A DNA stretch of 64,000 nt from Anseranas semipalmata (GCA_013399115.1 VXAA01006068.1:593993-657992), one strand, 5' to 3'. Positions 35,320-49,184 are shown, counted from the stretch's first letter. The notes: generated by a model not told the origin, from the sequence alone. Made by a program: numbers and translations.

Positions 35320-36209
35320 GTATGTGGAGAAACTGCTAAAATTTTGCTGAAATTATCTTTACATATATTTTTTTTGCTTCAATACAGCATCAGACCCTCC
35401 AGATTTTCTAGTTCTGTCAGTGAGAAATTTGCTTGAAAAATATTGCTAGGGGAGCCCCTGTTTTTTTTGTAAGCAAAACAATAATCAGCAACAAAACCAG
35501 AATAATTCATTCACTGAACAAATAGTACATGTCTTTATGGACAGTAAAATTGCTGGTAAAATGAAAAATGCATCAAAATATACAAATGGCTGAGTGGAAA
35601 AGAATCGGGGCTTTAATAAAGCAGAAGTCTACTGCATTGGGGAAATATTTATATTATTCAACATTAGTAAAGATGGGCCCTATTACTTTGTTTAATTATT
35701 CTTCAGTCAACTAGAGGATTACAAACTAGGTCTTTGGCTGGCTAACCCTCTGTAGGGTCTAATTATTGTGTGCCCTGGGGTGCCTCCCAGGGCAGGTAGC
35801 AGCATCGCTCCTTGGGAAGACAGGGTAAGGACGGGCAGCCACTGCTGCTTGCACGTTTCTCCACGTGACTTCTTGCAACTGAGCTCTTGCCAGCAGTTAA
35901 GGACTGGCTAATGCAAAGCATTGAGTTAGTACATTTTTCCTACACTGTTGCTTCTCCTTGTCTCACTGACCTGCAATATAACATCCTGCAATTCTCCTCT
36001 GGCTCTTTCTGTCACTCCTCCCCCTTAGGGCCTGTGATGCACAGTTACAGGGCACATGCTGTCATAGGTAGGTAGTGCCAAGTCAAAGGTGTATCCTGTG
36101 GGATGCTCAATGCTTGTGGTACCTGTGGAAGTCCAAAGCCAGCTGGCAGGTTTTCAGGGGGAGGTAATGCCAACCTTTCATCTGGCCACATGTTGTAAAA
36201 ACTGCAGGG
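35320..36209. other. Unassigned sequence
   Basis: No gene or repeat is recognised. Confidence 0.4.
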
Positions 36210-36256
36210 AAAAAAAAAAAAAAGTGTTTTTTAAGTGTTTTTTTTTTTTTTTTTTT
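36210..36256. repeat. Facing A and T homopolymers
   Basis: A14, GTG, T6, AAGTG and T19 lie in succession. The A run can pair with the long T run to form a hairpin, and AAGTGTTTTTT is present twice in tandem. Confidence 0.85.
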
Positions 36257-39224
36257 CTGATCCTGCAGTTTCTATAGTGGTTAAATTCCACACTATATAG
36301 AGGGATCTTGACCAGTAACAGTCACGGTGATGATAATAACAATCAGTATGTTAACAATATGCTGGGGAGTAAGCGGAGGCAGGTCCAGGACAAGAGCCAG
36401 AAAAGGACCATCATTTCTTAGCTGTTTTGCCTTTAGGTTATATATCAATGTTCTTAATATTAACAAATCCTACTAAAATAAGTAAAGCCTGTGCCTTCAA
36501 AAGTCTGGATATAAATCTTCAGTGTGCCTGAAATAACACCAGGCCCCAAACCGTTGTACCAAATAAAGCAATTTGCAATGTATGAGAACATCCAACAGCA
36601 AATAAGCTGTGATTCCAGCATCAGATAAATATTTTCACATGCTCATTATGCCCATCAGGCTTGGAGGAAACTTAGCCACGAGGAAAAATAAGCTGATGCT
36701 GTTGTTTCTACAAAGTAGGAACAAGAAGGACAAAAACTGGAGGTAGGAGAGCTGGGGAGTCATTTCCAAACCATTTTTGCATTCTGTAACAGCCAGGTAA
36801 GAGGGCATAGGTGATGCCCCAAGTGCTGATGCTCTGCTGGGTGGGCTTGGCCGCTTCCAAAGCACAGTATTCTGTGTGTTCCTGTGGTTGACTTGGGGAA
36901 AGCCTCAGTGCTCCAGACCAGCTGTGTGGTTGTGACTGGGATCCTGACCTCCCCACCTGCCCTTCATGTGTGCGTTTCCCTGAGGACGTGCACAAAGCCC
37001 CATCCATCACCTACGCGCTGCTCATAGGGTGCGTGGCTGAGCTGCAGAGGGGATAGCGGTGGTGGGAGTGATGTTGTGGCCATTATGGGCTCTTGGTTCG
37101 GGGGATCAAAGGTTGGCAAATGATGGGGGGGCTTGTATGACAAAGAGGCACTTTGGCATTTGGTGCTGGGAGCGCTACACGGGGAGGAACAGCTGCCTCC
37201 TCACGATGGTGAAGGCAGAATCTCACCACCGAAATGTCAATGCTCGCATCCAAGGCGGCTCAGTACTTCCCTTAAACTAGCAGATTCTAGGTTTGGAGAA
37301 AGGATCAGTAAGTGGCATTTTGGATTAAAATGACAAAACTATTTTTGCAACAGACCTTTTGTTAAGAGTGAGTGCAGCCGGTGGTCTCAGTGGGAGCTAG
37401 GAAATATTGACAGGCATAGTTCCAAAAATCAGTATGAAAAGACATAAACAGCAAAAACCTCCTTGGTAAGCTCTTCTATTCAATTTTGTACTTTAGCAAC
37501 AGTTAGGCTCATCTGATTCATGATCTGGCTTTACAGCCAGTGATGGCTTAGGGGCTGTATAGATATTGCTGGTGGCTGCTATCACAGGAGATGGCTGGTA
37601 GTGTGACACGACATTCTCATTTACTGAATTTGGGACTGGATCACCTTGTTCATGGTTTCTATGAGCTCTAGAGAGACTTGAAGAGATGCCGTGGATGCTT
37701 TTCCTGCATTTTCTCACTTCTGCTGTGCTGGAGCATTCAGATTTCCATCTTGCCACCTGCTCAGTTTAGTACATTTGTGCTGCTGCTGAGATAGGGGAGG
37801 GCTTTGGAGGGAAACTGCAGGATGCTCTGGGTACTCAAGTCTTCTCTTTTTTCCCATCACTCAGATTCTTCAGCTTCCCTGTTCTCCCTCTGGTCTGTGG
37901 ACAAGGTGGTAAGGACAGTGGTAAGAAATCTGGTAATGGAAAGGGTTGGTGATCACAGCAGTGGGGAAGACAAAAGTATCCCCCTTTTTCTTACCTTGCT
38001 GTGTTAAACACTACCACAATTCAGTGCCATGGATTTAACTGTGTTTTGCCCATTTTAGTTGGACATATATCTAGGGTTAAGAAACAATGGAGGAATGAAA
38101 GACTGAAGTGTGTGCATAAGGAGTCTCTGGTGTAACAGAAGTCCAGAAAATTTATTCATGCTTTAAATGAAGTTTGGAAGTTCAGTCCACCCCTATGTTT
38201 TATTTCCCAAATAAGCACTATGCAGCACAACTGAGCTTTCCTTGGAATCCAATTTTTAATCATCATTGATAAGATAATAGTTTCCCAATTTTAGGATTAT
38301 GCCCCATGCACCTCACTTTCACGGCTGCACCTCGCCTGCAGGAGAGGCAGTGCTGCCTGAGCCAGCCACACAGGGATGCTCTGTAATGCTCTGTAGAGAA
38401 GAGCATCTCTTCCCCTCTCAGTTTTCATGTCCCCAGTGAAGCAAAGCTTCTTCAGTGACAGAGCTGAAATAAGACATTTTCTTATCCTAGTGAAAAACAC
38501 TCAGCACAGGATTTCTGGTGCCCGAACGCCTGGGCGTGAAGCACCCAGGCATCCTGAAGGATGATGGATCCTTCCATCATGTGCTTTTCCAAATGGTGCT
38601 TTTTTCCTGTCTCTCTCCTCCTAGCTAGGATGTGAACCCAAGGGAAGAGAAACTCATCTATTAATGGGGCCGGTGCTGGAGAGGATGAGCTGCTGACCTG
38701 TGCTGCCACTATGGCTGGCATGTGTGAGGGGACAGGTGGGGGGGTCATGGGGCCCTGGTCCACTCGCGGCAGGTCCATCCCCTTCACCCACACCATGCCA
38801 CCGCTCAGGGGAAGCAGGTAAGAGCAGCAGAGCAGTCCTTAGCCAAATGCAGCAGCTGAAGAGGTTGCAAGAGCATGTTAAGAAATGGTGTTGAGCAGTG
38901 AGTTCAGGGAGGTTCCCTTTGTGCTCAAGTATTTGGGGAACTTTTAAGAACTATGGAGGAAAATTACTGAGACAACTGGCTCCAAAGAGTTTTGCAGATC
39001 TATCATTTAAGGTCAAGAAAAAAGAACAGGAAACAAACGTTGTCTGTTAAATCTTTAAGATGTCAGTAAATAAATTATGTGGTTTCCAGAACTGTAAAGC
39101 ATCTCATATCTTTTGCTGACTTCAGCTGGAGCACTGGGTGCTCAGCACTTCTGGAAATAAAATCATTTGTTTGCCAAGGCTCAGAAGGAAAAGCTGAGAA
39201 GGCTGACTTGAAGTTCTTGTTCTT
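36257..39224. other. Unassigned sequence
   Basis: No repeat, RNA gene or exon is recognised. GC is higher around 36880-37270 and 38480-38830, where the longer open frames fall. Confidence 0.4.
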
Positions 39225-39291
39225 GCAAATATGAATATGAAGCAGGATATAAAAATATGAATTGAATATGAATTGAAGCAGAATATGAAAC
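39225..39291. repeat. Short imperfect tandem repeat (GAATATGAA-like)
   Basis: Four to five variants of AATATGAA(TT) alternate with GAAGCAG-like units across 67 bases. Confidence 0.7.
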
Positions 39292-40545
39292 TTAAATCAG
39301 TAGTGTTCCCTCAGGAAGATCATTATTTGGAAGAAAAGAAAAAGTGCACATAAAAACAAATTTGTCAACACCATCGGAAAGGAGGAAGGATGAAACTTAC
39401 TTGGCATTATTATTTCCTGTCATAGAGCTGGTCTGTCTCTCCCTTCACTTGGTGATATTTGTAGTAGTTTTGCATTGAACTAATTGCTTCCAGCCCCGGG
39501 GGCTGTCATGAAAATGTAGGCAGTTCTAATGGCTTAAGTGTTAATTAACGTGATAGCAGAGCAGTTGAGGAAGGGACTAAAATGTCGAACAGTGGGGATA
39601 ACTGAGTACGAAAAATGCCACAATCTTGCAGATTGAGCAAGGCAGGGGCAGGCTGGCATGGATGCCAGAGGAGATGGGCAGGAGCCTGCACAAGCTTGCT
39701 CTTCTCCACGTGGGTGAGATGCTGAAAAACACTGCGCAGCTCTCGGTTTCTATGAGGTGTTTCTATCAGGAGTTACAGTCAATAGATTTAAAAAAAAAAA
39801 TCTTAAGCAATGAGAAAATGTAGAAATTATGTGCTATAATACAGAAGGTATTATAGTGTTATGAAAGTGTTGCACAGAAACTGACATTTTCCAGATGATT
39901 TTGTTCTCCATGATATTCCATTGGAAAACAAAATCCTTTGGTCAATTAACCTGAAATATTCTTGATTCCTCTCCCTTCCACTGCAGTGTCCCAGCAATTG
40001 GAAGAAACTGAAATGGGACGTGAGAGCTGTAGCATGCCAGGGCCAAAAGGGAGTAAAATGAGTACGAGATCCCAAAATATGACTTATCTAATAAGATAAG
40101 AGATTAATGCCAGATAAAGTCAAAGCATTTTGTCCTGGTCAACATAAAAAATTAAATTCGGGAATGTTTGATTATTGATTCTCCAGTTGTAATTTGGAAT
40201 TAAAACAGTATCAAAATTAGAGGACTTTCTATGATACAAAAGTATTGGGGTTATTATTTTTTGTCATTTCTTCAAAAGACTAATATTTTCTTTTCATAAG
40301 CAGTAATTCACACATTTTAATTCAAACATCCAGACAGAAAAATGTTTATATAGATACTAATTTTAATAAGAGATTTCATAGCGCTACTCTTCTACTACAG
40401 AGCACCATTCAGAGTCACTCCATTATGCAGTTTGCCTAGCAAAGCATTTCATCCTGCAGAAGTGAGAAAAGCCTAAATGCATCGTTCTGATGAAAAGAGA
40501 GAAAAACAAGGTCCAGAGGCTGAACAAGATGGTGAGGCTATGGTA
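39292..40545. other. Unassigned AT-rich sequence
   Basis: No gene or repeat is recognised. Confidence 0.4.
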
Positions 40546-40590
40546 AAAACAAACAAACAAACAAACAAACAAGACAACAACAACAAAAAA
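40546..40590. repeat. (AAAC)n grading into (AAC)n microsatellite
   Basis: About six AAAC units are followed by short ACAACAACAAC and an A run. Confidence 0.93.
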
Positions 40591-41641
40591 AAAAGCACTA
40601 ACAAGCTGCTGAAGAATTACAGATAATGCAGTTGAGATGATCTGTGATGAATTTGTGTGGAGTTTGTTCCTTAATGTATTGCAAAAACTCTACAAAGGGA
40701 GGCTGATGTCGGTCCTGTGTACAAAAGACAGGGAGGTGAAGAGGAGCTCAGTGAAGGGCTCTCTTCTGCTCGCCCCACAAGCAAAGAGGAGGCTCCAGGG
40801 CACAGCTGAACGCACTTTTTACAAGATCAGGTCCTTTTCTTTGGTGACACAACATGAAGCCCAGAGCGGCTTTTCTCTCTGCACTCCATCACAAGACATG
40901 ACTCAGAATGATAAAAAATGGTGACTCATCACATGGACTTTTTCCTTAAAACAAGCTATGTATTGTGTTAATTTTTCTACAAGCCTGTTCGGCACTGTGC
41001 TGTGAAGCCTTGATGTGCATCTAAAAGATAAGCCACCCTCAAGCCATGGGCTCCATGTTTCTTGCCCTGGAGTACTATGGGCAGTGATTTACTGTGTGCT
41101 GCGCAGTTACCTATGCTATCACTGGGCTTGAAAAGCAAAAACAACAGCGCGTCCCACCGGTTCCAACCACGGTTAAGGGAAGAGGGAGCTGATGGATTTG
41201 TGAATTTTATGCAAAATAGTGTAAATTTAAGGACAGGAGGGGAGACCGTGAAGTCAGTTGACCTAATTTTTAGCTGACACAATTTCACTCAACATCAACA
41301 GTGCACAAAATTATTCTTTTTACTCCGTAGCTGATCACCATCAGGCCAGCCACTTGCAGGCAAACCAAGGAGCACCTTTTGGAGTGAGGCAGCTTGGTGC
41401 TGCGCTCAAGGATGCCGGGGTTGTTCTGCTCTCCAGCACTTAATGAGGGTTTGAGTTTTGAAATCTTAATTCTCAGTCATGCTTAGAATTGTGACTTATT
41501 ACAAACCCCCGGGCCAGGGTGAGCCTGCACCATACACCTCTGCTTCTATGCTCTGTAATATGGCAGAAGGTGCCTAGCCCAGAATTACGTCATGTGAGAC
41601 ATTATTGTCATTTCTAAAATATTATATTTATGTGCATCTGC
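40591..41641. other. Unassigned sequence
   Basis: No gene or repeat is recognised. Confidence 0.4.
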
Positions 41642-41671
41642 TTTTTTATTTATTTATTTATTTATTTTTTT
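41642..41671. repeat. (TTTA)n microsatellite
   Basis: Five ATTT/TTTA units flanked by T runs. Confidence 0.93.
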
Positions 41672-43454
41672 GTCTTCTGGTCATCTATCTGGAATTATTC
41701 TTCCAGATAGAAAATGTTTTTCTGAAATGTGCCAACAGCTCATGCAGGGCTTGAGTCACCAGATCACCTCCTGCTTCTCCCCTGTCCCCCTAGGACCTCG
41801 CAGACAGGGCTGTGGCAGCTGTGCCGAGTGCTGGGGCAATCCCAGACATCTGCCTTCTGAGCAGGGAATTGAAGATGCTCCACTTTGCATAACCTTTGCC
41901 TTAAGATCAGAGTTACTGTTTTTTTGAAGCCAGGCATGGCTGTCCTTCTGGGACACTGCTCACATTTAAACGTCTCACATCAGAATATATTTGGTTTTAT
42001 TTCAGTGAGCATATTGTTTAGCAAAAGTTGCTCAGTAACAACTAAGTTTACCATCCAGCTATGGTTTTTATTTTTTCTCTCAATGCTATGGGATTTCACA
42101 TGATGTGTATTTTCCTGGGATTAATATCAATGTGATGTACTATATCCCTAATGTATCTCAGCTCATTAAGTACCTTAATTCATTTTGTAAGAATGCCTTT
42201 TGCCTTCTACTCAGAAGATATACCCATTTGTGTATCATCATTTGTAGGCTGTTCTCGACCCCAGAGCACAGAAGAATTCTCCTGCTATTTAAAATCCCAC
42301 TCAAAAGTAATGGCTTTTATACCTACATGCTAATATCATTCTGGTAGATCAGCTTCTGATGTGCCCACTGTATTAGGCAAGTTGAATTTTCAGCCTTAAC
42401 ATCAGGCTGTCACTAATCGCTTTTATATGTGTTTGCTATGACTACATTGTCCTCATTTCCAGTATCTGTTTTGAAACACAATATTAGTTCATTTATTTCC
42501 TGTGTCACAAACCAATCTCTTGCTGAACATTGCTTTGCAACTTTATTGAGATAATGCTTCTCATGAGAGCTTTGTCCTGCTGTTATCTTAGTGCTTTTTT
42601 TTTTTTTTTTTAATGGTAGGAGTGTCACCCTCCAGTAAAGTGAATTGTTTTGATTGCAAAGAGAAGAATTCATCCCTTGCGCTGAATACTTTGGGGTCTT
42701 ACCGTGATTGCTGTCATATTTGCTGCTTCTGAACCTAGCTGTGTGCTCACCCTTGGTTTTGTCTTCGGCTTTTGTTAGATGTTTGTGCTGCCTGCTCTCC
42801 CTTTCATTTGGGAATCACACTGTAACTTGCTTTCTGCAGTGATTTTAAGTCCCTTTCTGACAGTACCTTGCTATGTCCAGTTGATTCATACTATCCAGAG
42901 TGGTTTCAGTTCTAGTTGGTCCATATGGTTACATGGCTTGAATTCTGTGTGTCCTTTAACATCAGACAGCCACATCTGGTGGCTTGCTTGCTTTGGCTCT
43001 CCACTTGTGGGTGTACTAGGGAATCTGCAGGAGTCCAGGGACCTAAATATTTTATTATTAAAATGTAACATGAAGAGCTTCACAGCCTCTTCAGATGCTA
43101 AATAATTTTTAAAATCTGTCCTCTATGAAATTATTTCTTCTCATTGAAATGGTTTTGAGAATAAAATTATTGCACATACAAGGATTTTAATCTGCAAAGT
43201 TTCTCTCCTGTGACTTTTGGAAGCCTTGAAAGCTCCCAGGCATCTCAACCACTCTGTCACCTGCAGCTTCGGACTGACTGCTTCAGAGGACATCATTGCT
43301 GCCTTCTTTTCTAAAGGCTGACCTGACTCCGGAGTATCATGGAGGAGAAATTACACACCACAAGCTTGTCAGGCACCGAACTCAGTTCCTTCCCTCCAGC
43401 ACTATTCATGTCACTTTGCTTGATTTTTAGCACTTGGTCCTGGATAAATCACAT
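41672..43454. other. Unassigned sequence
   Basis: It contains an 18-base T run near 42595. No gene is recognised; parts near 42100-42350 may be old repeat too diverged to name. Confidence 0.4.
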
Positions 43455-44575
43455 CCTTCAGGGCCACAAGGGACCATCATTATCATGTGCAACCCTCTTC
43501 TCACGCAGCCATGGGGTTCCACCAAAGCATTCCTGCACCCGCTCTGTCCTTCACTGCACTAGAAAATATCTTCTAGACAGATACTTTTGATTTAAAGATC
43601 TCTGCTGACAGGGGATGTTGCTGTATTCCTAGGCACATGTTTCCAGTGGCTAATTATTTTCACCTAAAGATTTACACAGTGTCTTGCCTGAGGCCACTGC
43701 AATGTTTTCAGAGGAAGTTTCTGATGCTGAGGTCAGGAACAAGGTACCGACAGAAAGGTGTCTGATCAGCTTACTCCAGGGATGTCACTGGTCCTTGGCC
43801 CTTCCACTCTGCTCATTGCTTTTGCTGAGCTAGGGAAAATTTCTCTTGTGTCCCAACACCCACTGTTAGAAGGTTGTTTTGGGGAGCAGGCACCAGTGCT
43901 GTCCCCTCTCAGGACTACCTTGGCTTCTCCAGGGATTCAGACAAAGCTTTGGCTCTTCACCTCCCCCTGCCAGGCAGCGTGGAGAAGTCTTCAAGTCTAA
44001 ATGCATTAAGGCAAGCGTGTTCTTCCTTAACCTTAGATAATTTTTTTTTAATTGAACTTCTTTAGGCTTAATACACCAGTTTTATAGCTATTCTTGGAAG
44101 GATATTTGCAATTTTCCAGCAGCCTTTAGACAGTGCTGAACCTGGGATTCAGGTATGAGTGCCATGTGAAGCACTGGTAGCACGTCTCTGTTGGATGGGC
44201 CATACCAGGTGCTCTGAGAACCGTGCTTGCTCCCCGCCCCTTGGCCAGGGCAGGCACTCACATCTGCCCATCTATGAGCAATCCTACCTGCTTCCCAAAG
44301 GGCTTTCGTCCCTGCAGAAGTGACTCATATTATCCAATGCTAAATTTATTTTATCTGCATTAAAGCTTTACAAGTCTACCAAGTGAATTGGCATGGTCAA
44401 AAGGTCTGGTGAACTCTCCACGACACTTCTGTTCACCAGATGGGGCTAACTACTAACTTCCCAAGAACACATCTTACATTTTGGTTGTATTTTTACCTTT
44501 TTCCGGGTTATTGATAAAGTTACTGAACAGCACTAGCCTAGGCAGGTGCTCTGGTGGGACTCCACCAGAAATGTG
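43455..44575 (-). mobile_element. Ancient CR1-type (L3-like) LINE 3' half, minus strand
   Basis: Reverse-complement segments appear in the order expected of the 3' part of a turtle/bird CR1-L3-like element. CACAAGGGACCATCATTATC (43464 onward) is the 3'-most block. TTTGATTTAAAGATCTCTGC and CCAGTGGCTAATTATTTTCA with CCTAAAGATTTACAC follow at about 43588-43678. Further on is CCTTAACCTTAGAT, and GGTTATTGATAAAGTTACTG with AACAGCACTAGCC and GTGGGACTCCACCAG lie at 44505-44571. The spacing is about what the family shows. No intact reading frame survives. Confidence 0.6.
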
Positions 44576-45019
44576 GGGCTGACGCTGGGAGTGCACATCT
44601 CCTGAACTGCAGCGAGGGGCTGGTGGCTTTTGAGGGTCTGCATGATGGTGTTTATAATTAGCTTAGGAAGTGAGAATTAGTGGCAGCCCAGGTGCTTTAT
44701 CTACACTTGTGTGTGCCTCTCTGCCCCAGAAAAGTCACCGTGCCCATCTCAGAAGGATGCTGCTGCCAGGTGGAGAGCAGCAGCTGTTGCAGGACATGCA
44801 CGCTCTGAAGCTCCAAAGTATGTAAGAGAAAAATGAGCTGAGCGTTACCCTCCCTATTCAAATATAGAGCACAATGTGCAGGTGAAAATAGAGAAAGTGC
44901 TCTGCAGTGGGGCTTGGCCTAGGTAGCCCTTTGCTTGCAAAAGGCATCACGGTAATGAAATGTCAGTACTGGATTACCCCGTGACATGGCCAGACACCCT
45001 TGGGTGAGCTGGGACCCTG
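44576..45019. other. Unassigned spacer
   Basis: No gene or repeat is recognised. Confidence 0.4.
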
Positions 45020-45178
45020 CACTGCCCCATCCCTGGAGGTGTTCAAGGCCAGGTTGGACAGGGCTTTGAGCAACCTGGTCCAGTGGAAGGTGTCCCTGCC
45101 CATGGCAGGGGGGTTGGAATTAAGTGATCTTTAAGGTCCCTTCCAACCCAAACCATTCTGTGATTCTGTGATTCTGTG
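45020..45178 (+). mobile_element. CR1 LINE 3' end, short and well preserved
   Basis: CTGCCCCATCCCTGGAGGTG, TTCAAGGCCAGGTTGGACAG, CCTGCCCATGGCAGGGGGGT and AAGGTCCCTTCCAACCC are followed by a tail of three ATTCTGTG-type units. The sequence is close to a modern CR1 consensus, so this is one of the youngest repeats here. Confidence 0.92.
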
Positions 45179-48100
45179 GTTGTTGCCGACTCCGATGCTG
45201 CCTGTAACTCTGCTTCTGCCTGGGATTTCTGGCCCCAGGGGTGGCCAAGCCCATCCCTCCAGACCTTAGTAAGAGGTGACAAATCACCACATGACACTCA
45301 CCACTGAAGGACCCAGGTGGGGGTACGGGCTGAAGGCTGCTTTAGTGTCACACAAATGAGTCAGCCTCCTGTGTCAGTGTGTTTCTTAATTTAGATGTAC
45401 CCTGGTACACTTCCTCTAGACATTCATCCCTGCGCCCAGCCTCTCTCCATCCCCACCACCGAGGCATTTGCTTTATTGCTGGTTCTCTGATGCCCTCCTG
45501 TGACTTACTGAAGGTGACTGACAGCACTGGTGTGTCACTGGCAGGTAAGAAGGGACTGTGTCGTGATGGGAAACGTTTCCACAGCGTGAGCAGGCAGGTA
45601 ATATAAATTGCTTTAGAAACACCATTGCTGGTGCTAAGCTCCAGAGCTTGGCTCATATGTGATCCTTGATCACAGAGGTGTTGCCCAAATGATTTTGGAA
45701 TCAAGACCTTCAAACATGTTCCAGCTTAATTAATATATATACAATACAATTAATGCACTACGACTGTGCTCACATAATTACTAAATTCTGTGCTTTCAAG
45801 CAATGGATCTTAGAACTGCAGGTCCCTCCTGCTAAACACTGAGGCAGTAGGAGATGATTTTATTTTCAAATTGAAATCTTAGTAATTTCCCACACGGGAT
45901 ATAATGGCACTCCTAAAATATAACCCCCTCCATCGCTGCTTGAAGCAGGAGCACAGGAGAGGTGAGGTGCCCACCCTGCTTGGCTTGCCGTGTCTGGCTG
46001 CTGTTTGCTTGCTGAGCTTTCAGAAAGGTTAATAGTGAACCTACAGAGCAAGCCATGGAGAGAAAGACATGCCATTTTATTATTATTATTCATTATTTTT
46101 ATTATCATAGCTCCTAGCAGTGGAGGTATACAATGGGTCCCTGCTGGGGAAGGCACAGTGCAGACATAACGCAGGCAATCCCTGCCCCAAGCTGCTTAAA
46201 TGTGAAGCAAAAATCTTAGTAGAGCAGAGCCTAGGTCTCCAAGTCATAAAGCTCTACCTTCCTCCTGCAACACTGGAAACGTGAAAATCAAGGATTAATG
46301 CCTGACAGATGTTTCCATAAAGCAATAAAATGATCAAGGAGACAAGCAGTGTTGCATGAAGACAGTAATTTCCCTTTGGATGCTCTTGATTGCTGCTTCA
46401 CTGGGAAGTTTTCCACGTCCCTCGCTGTCCCCTTGGCTGGCAGCCTCTCCTCTCTGTGAGCAATTTCCTGACGGCAACAAGGGAAAGCCCTGAGGAAAGG
46501 GAGCAGGCAGCAGGACCTGGAGTCATCCCTGGTGCCGGGGTGACCTCTGTGGAGGTCCTGGGTTCCTGTTTGCAGCTCCTGGGGTGGAAGCACAGCCCTG
46601 GCCCTGACCTTTGAATGGGAAACCTCCTCCCCAGAACATTCCTACATCCCTGTGCACCCTCTGCACCCCCCAGACATCTCCCACCAGGAAACTGCTCCCA
46701 AAGTGCTGTTTCAACACTCAACACAAGTAACCTTCCCATGGCTTCTGGAGTGCCGTGTGTCAGAATTGCTCCGAATATTTTATTAATACGGCTATGTCCA
46801 CCCATGGTGTGAGGCTCAGGTCCAAAGCCAGCTCTTAGCCTTCCCATACCAGCAAAGATGCTTATGTAAGGGTGACTCATGCTCTGAGCAGCTAAAGCTC
46901 TTGGATGCTATTTTCTCCTCAGTAGTAGTACGTGTAAGCTATGATCTGGTTGTCGAGCTGAAACTGCTTATTTCGTTCCCCAACATTTCTGTGGCCAGTA
47001 GGGAAAAGGCAGTAATGTAAATTTCTGTTTTGTGGTAAAAAAGAAGAAAGCTTCATTTAATAATGTCCATGTATTGTTTAAACATTTATCACTTTGCTCC
47101 TTCTCAGAACTGGTTCTCATCAATTTATCATGCGCCTTACATTTTGCTACCTACATTTTCTTGCTTTTGGTAAATCTTTTAAAGGTGACCTGAAAAGGTA
47201 AAAGACCAACCCCGAGCTGCTTTACAAGGTGTTGGCTGAGTGTCTGAATGCCTCTGCTGCTCAGCACTAGGAAAAATGTGTCTGAAAATCCCAATCTCTC
47301 CCTTCCGATGGCAGTGTCCCTGTCCTTGCCCACCACCAGCGCCCACCCTCTCCTCCAGGACAGCCAGCCATGTATTGGGCACCAAAATAGGACCCGGCTA
47401 ACACCTGGGAAGTGGAGGAAAACAACTTTGGGTATCTCTCTCCTCCTCCTCTGTCCAACTTGGCCACCACAGACGCCTGGATAAGGGGTCGGGGTGTTTG
47501 GCAAAAACTGCGGGCTGCTTCTCTTGCTCTGGACTTGGAGCTGGGGATGGTCTGCAAAAGCCTGGCTGATCCCTGGCCAGGAGAAGCCCCCCGGTCCTGG
47601 CCAAGCCCCTCCACACCCCATGGTTAACTGCTCCTAGGTCCACAGGGGCCATACCCATAGACACCTCAGGTGGTGGGAACCCAGAAAACCTGCGAGGAAG
47701 GATCGTGTCTCTCCCTTGCTCTTGGTGGCACGTGGAGCCACACGGCACGGGGACAGCACCTGTCCCCACCATGGCTGGGCAACGTGGCTGGGACGTGGCA
47801 CACTTGCCATGCCAATCACTCCCAGAGGGTTTCGTGCTGCACAGAACTCCAGCTCTGAAGATTTAAGAGCAGGCTGGCTGCTACCCACCACCACGCAGGA
47901 GTTGTTGCTTTACAATGTATGTTTTATTTATAGATTAACATTAGCATTTGCAAGAGGAGTGACTTGGGCTCTGAGTTATTGCTTCCTATTAACCTGAAAT
48001 TATTGAGTGTCTGAAATTCGTGAGGAAACCCAGTGGGCAGAAAGCACCTGAAAAATGTTCCTCGCCTTTCCTTGAAGCACAAAGAATAAACAGCCTCCTC

Positions 48101-48984
48101 CCTTCGGAGGGCTCTGCAAAAACACTGAAATGTCAAACGAGAGAGCCAGGCAATCATATTTTTAAAGAATCACAAACATTAGCCATTTTCCATCTTGTGT
48201 GTGTACAGCTCTTCATATATATTGCATGTTATATACATGATCAGATTCCTATTTGCTGTCAATAACTGATTTCAGACTGTATGGAGGGGCAGATCTTGCA
48301 GCCCTCAGTTATGTGTTGCTGTCCTTGCTCCTATGGAAATGTTTCCCTCCAGCAACAACGCACCAGTCTCGGGTTTTCCTTTGAGCAGGCTTCGAGGGGG
48401 CTGAGGAAGGAAGGTCCCCATCCAGCTGGGCAGGGCTGGGCAGAGGGACGGGGCAGGGCTCCCTTGCCCCGCTGCCATGGGGCAGACCCACTCCCATCCC
48501 CAACAGGGGATTTCTGTGCCAGCTGGTGGGGAGCCTGGGACACGGGCAGGGCTCATCTCTAGGTGTTTAGTCACCTACAGTTTAGGTGTCTTCTTAATCC
48601 GATTGCCCAGGTCCCTCCTCCATCCCATGTGGGCACCAGCTGACCCATCCAGAGACAGCGGAGCAGTTAACAAATGGGCTGAGCTGCTCTCCCTTCTTTC
48701 TCACTGATAGCAGGGAGAATTTAAGTGACTAGCTCATAAGAGACGTCTAACTTTCTTTTTCGGTGTCTAAGTTATCGAGGCCGTGAGCAGGGCAGCCCAC
48801 ACCCCCCCAGGGTAGCCCCTGCCATTGCGCAGGAGGCCGCTTGCTGGCTCTGAGCCTGGAGATGGGGGCAACACGAGTGAAGGAAACCTCACTCTTGCCA
48901 TTTAACCTCCCCATCTGAAACACAATATTTTTAGTGCCTCATTTCCAAGCATTCTTCCTCTTCATTCAGTCAAATCAGGAGTAA
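45179..48984. other. Unassigned sequence, partly GC-rich
   Basis: A (TTA)n stretch lies at about 46077-46109. From 46400 to 48550 GC is higher and stop codons are sparse, so long frames overlap in several phases (up to 160 codons on the minus strand). The overlap itself, and the absence of any recognisable domain, argue against coding. Confidence 0.4.
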
Positions 48985-49060
48985 TCACTTGCATTTATGT
49001 AGCAACTTTCAGACAGAAGAAGTCTAAAATGCTTTCCAGATCCAAGAAGGCTATTTACAT
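48985..49060. repeat. Possible ancient interspersed repeat core
   Basis: GCATTTATGTAGCAACTTTC followed about 20 bases later by CTAAAATGCTTTCCAG resembles the motif pair (CATTTATATAGC.CCTTTCA ... CAAAG.GCTTTACA) seen in several old vertebrate repeats. The resemblance is imperfect and was not scored. Confidence 0.3.
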
Positions 49061-49184
49061 TGCTTGTTATTTAATCTTCCTTATACTCTGCTTGGGGACA
49101 AACCGGTATCAATCCGTTCTTTCTGTGCTTATGAACTTTCATGATCTGTGACTGACAACTTTAATAATCTTCTTTATAAAGCCT

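Noticed and set aside
47151..47900. Several 85-156-codon frames on both strands
   Set aside because: They overlap one another in a GC-rich stretch where stop codons are rare. No frame is favoured and no domain is visible.
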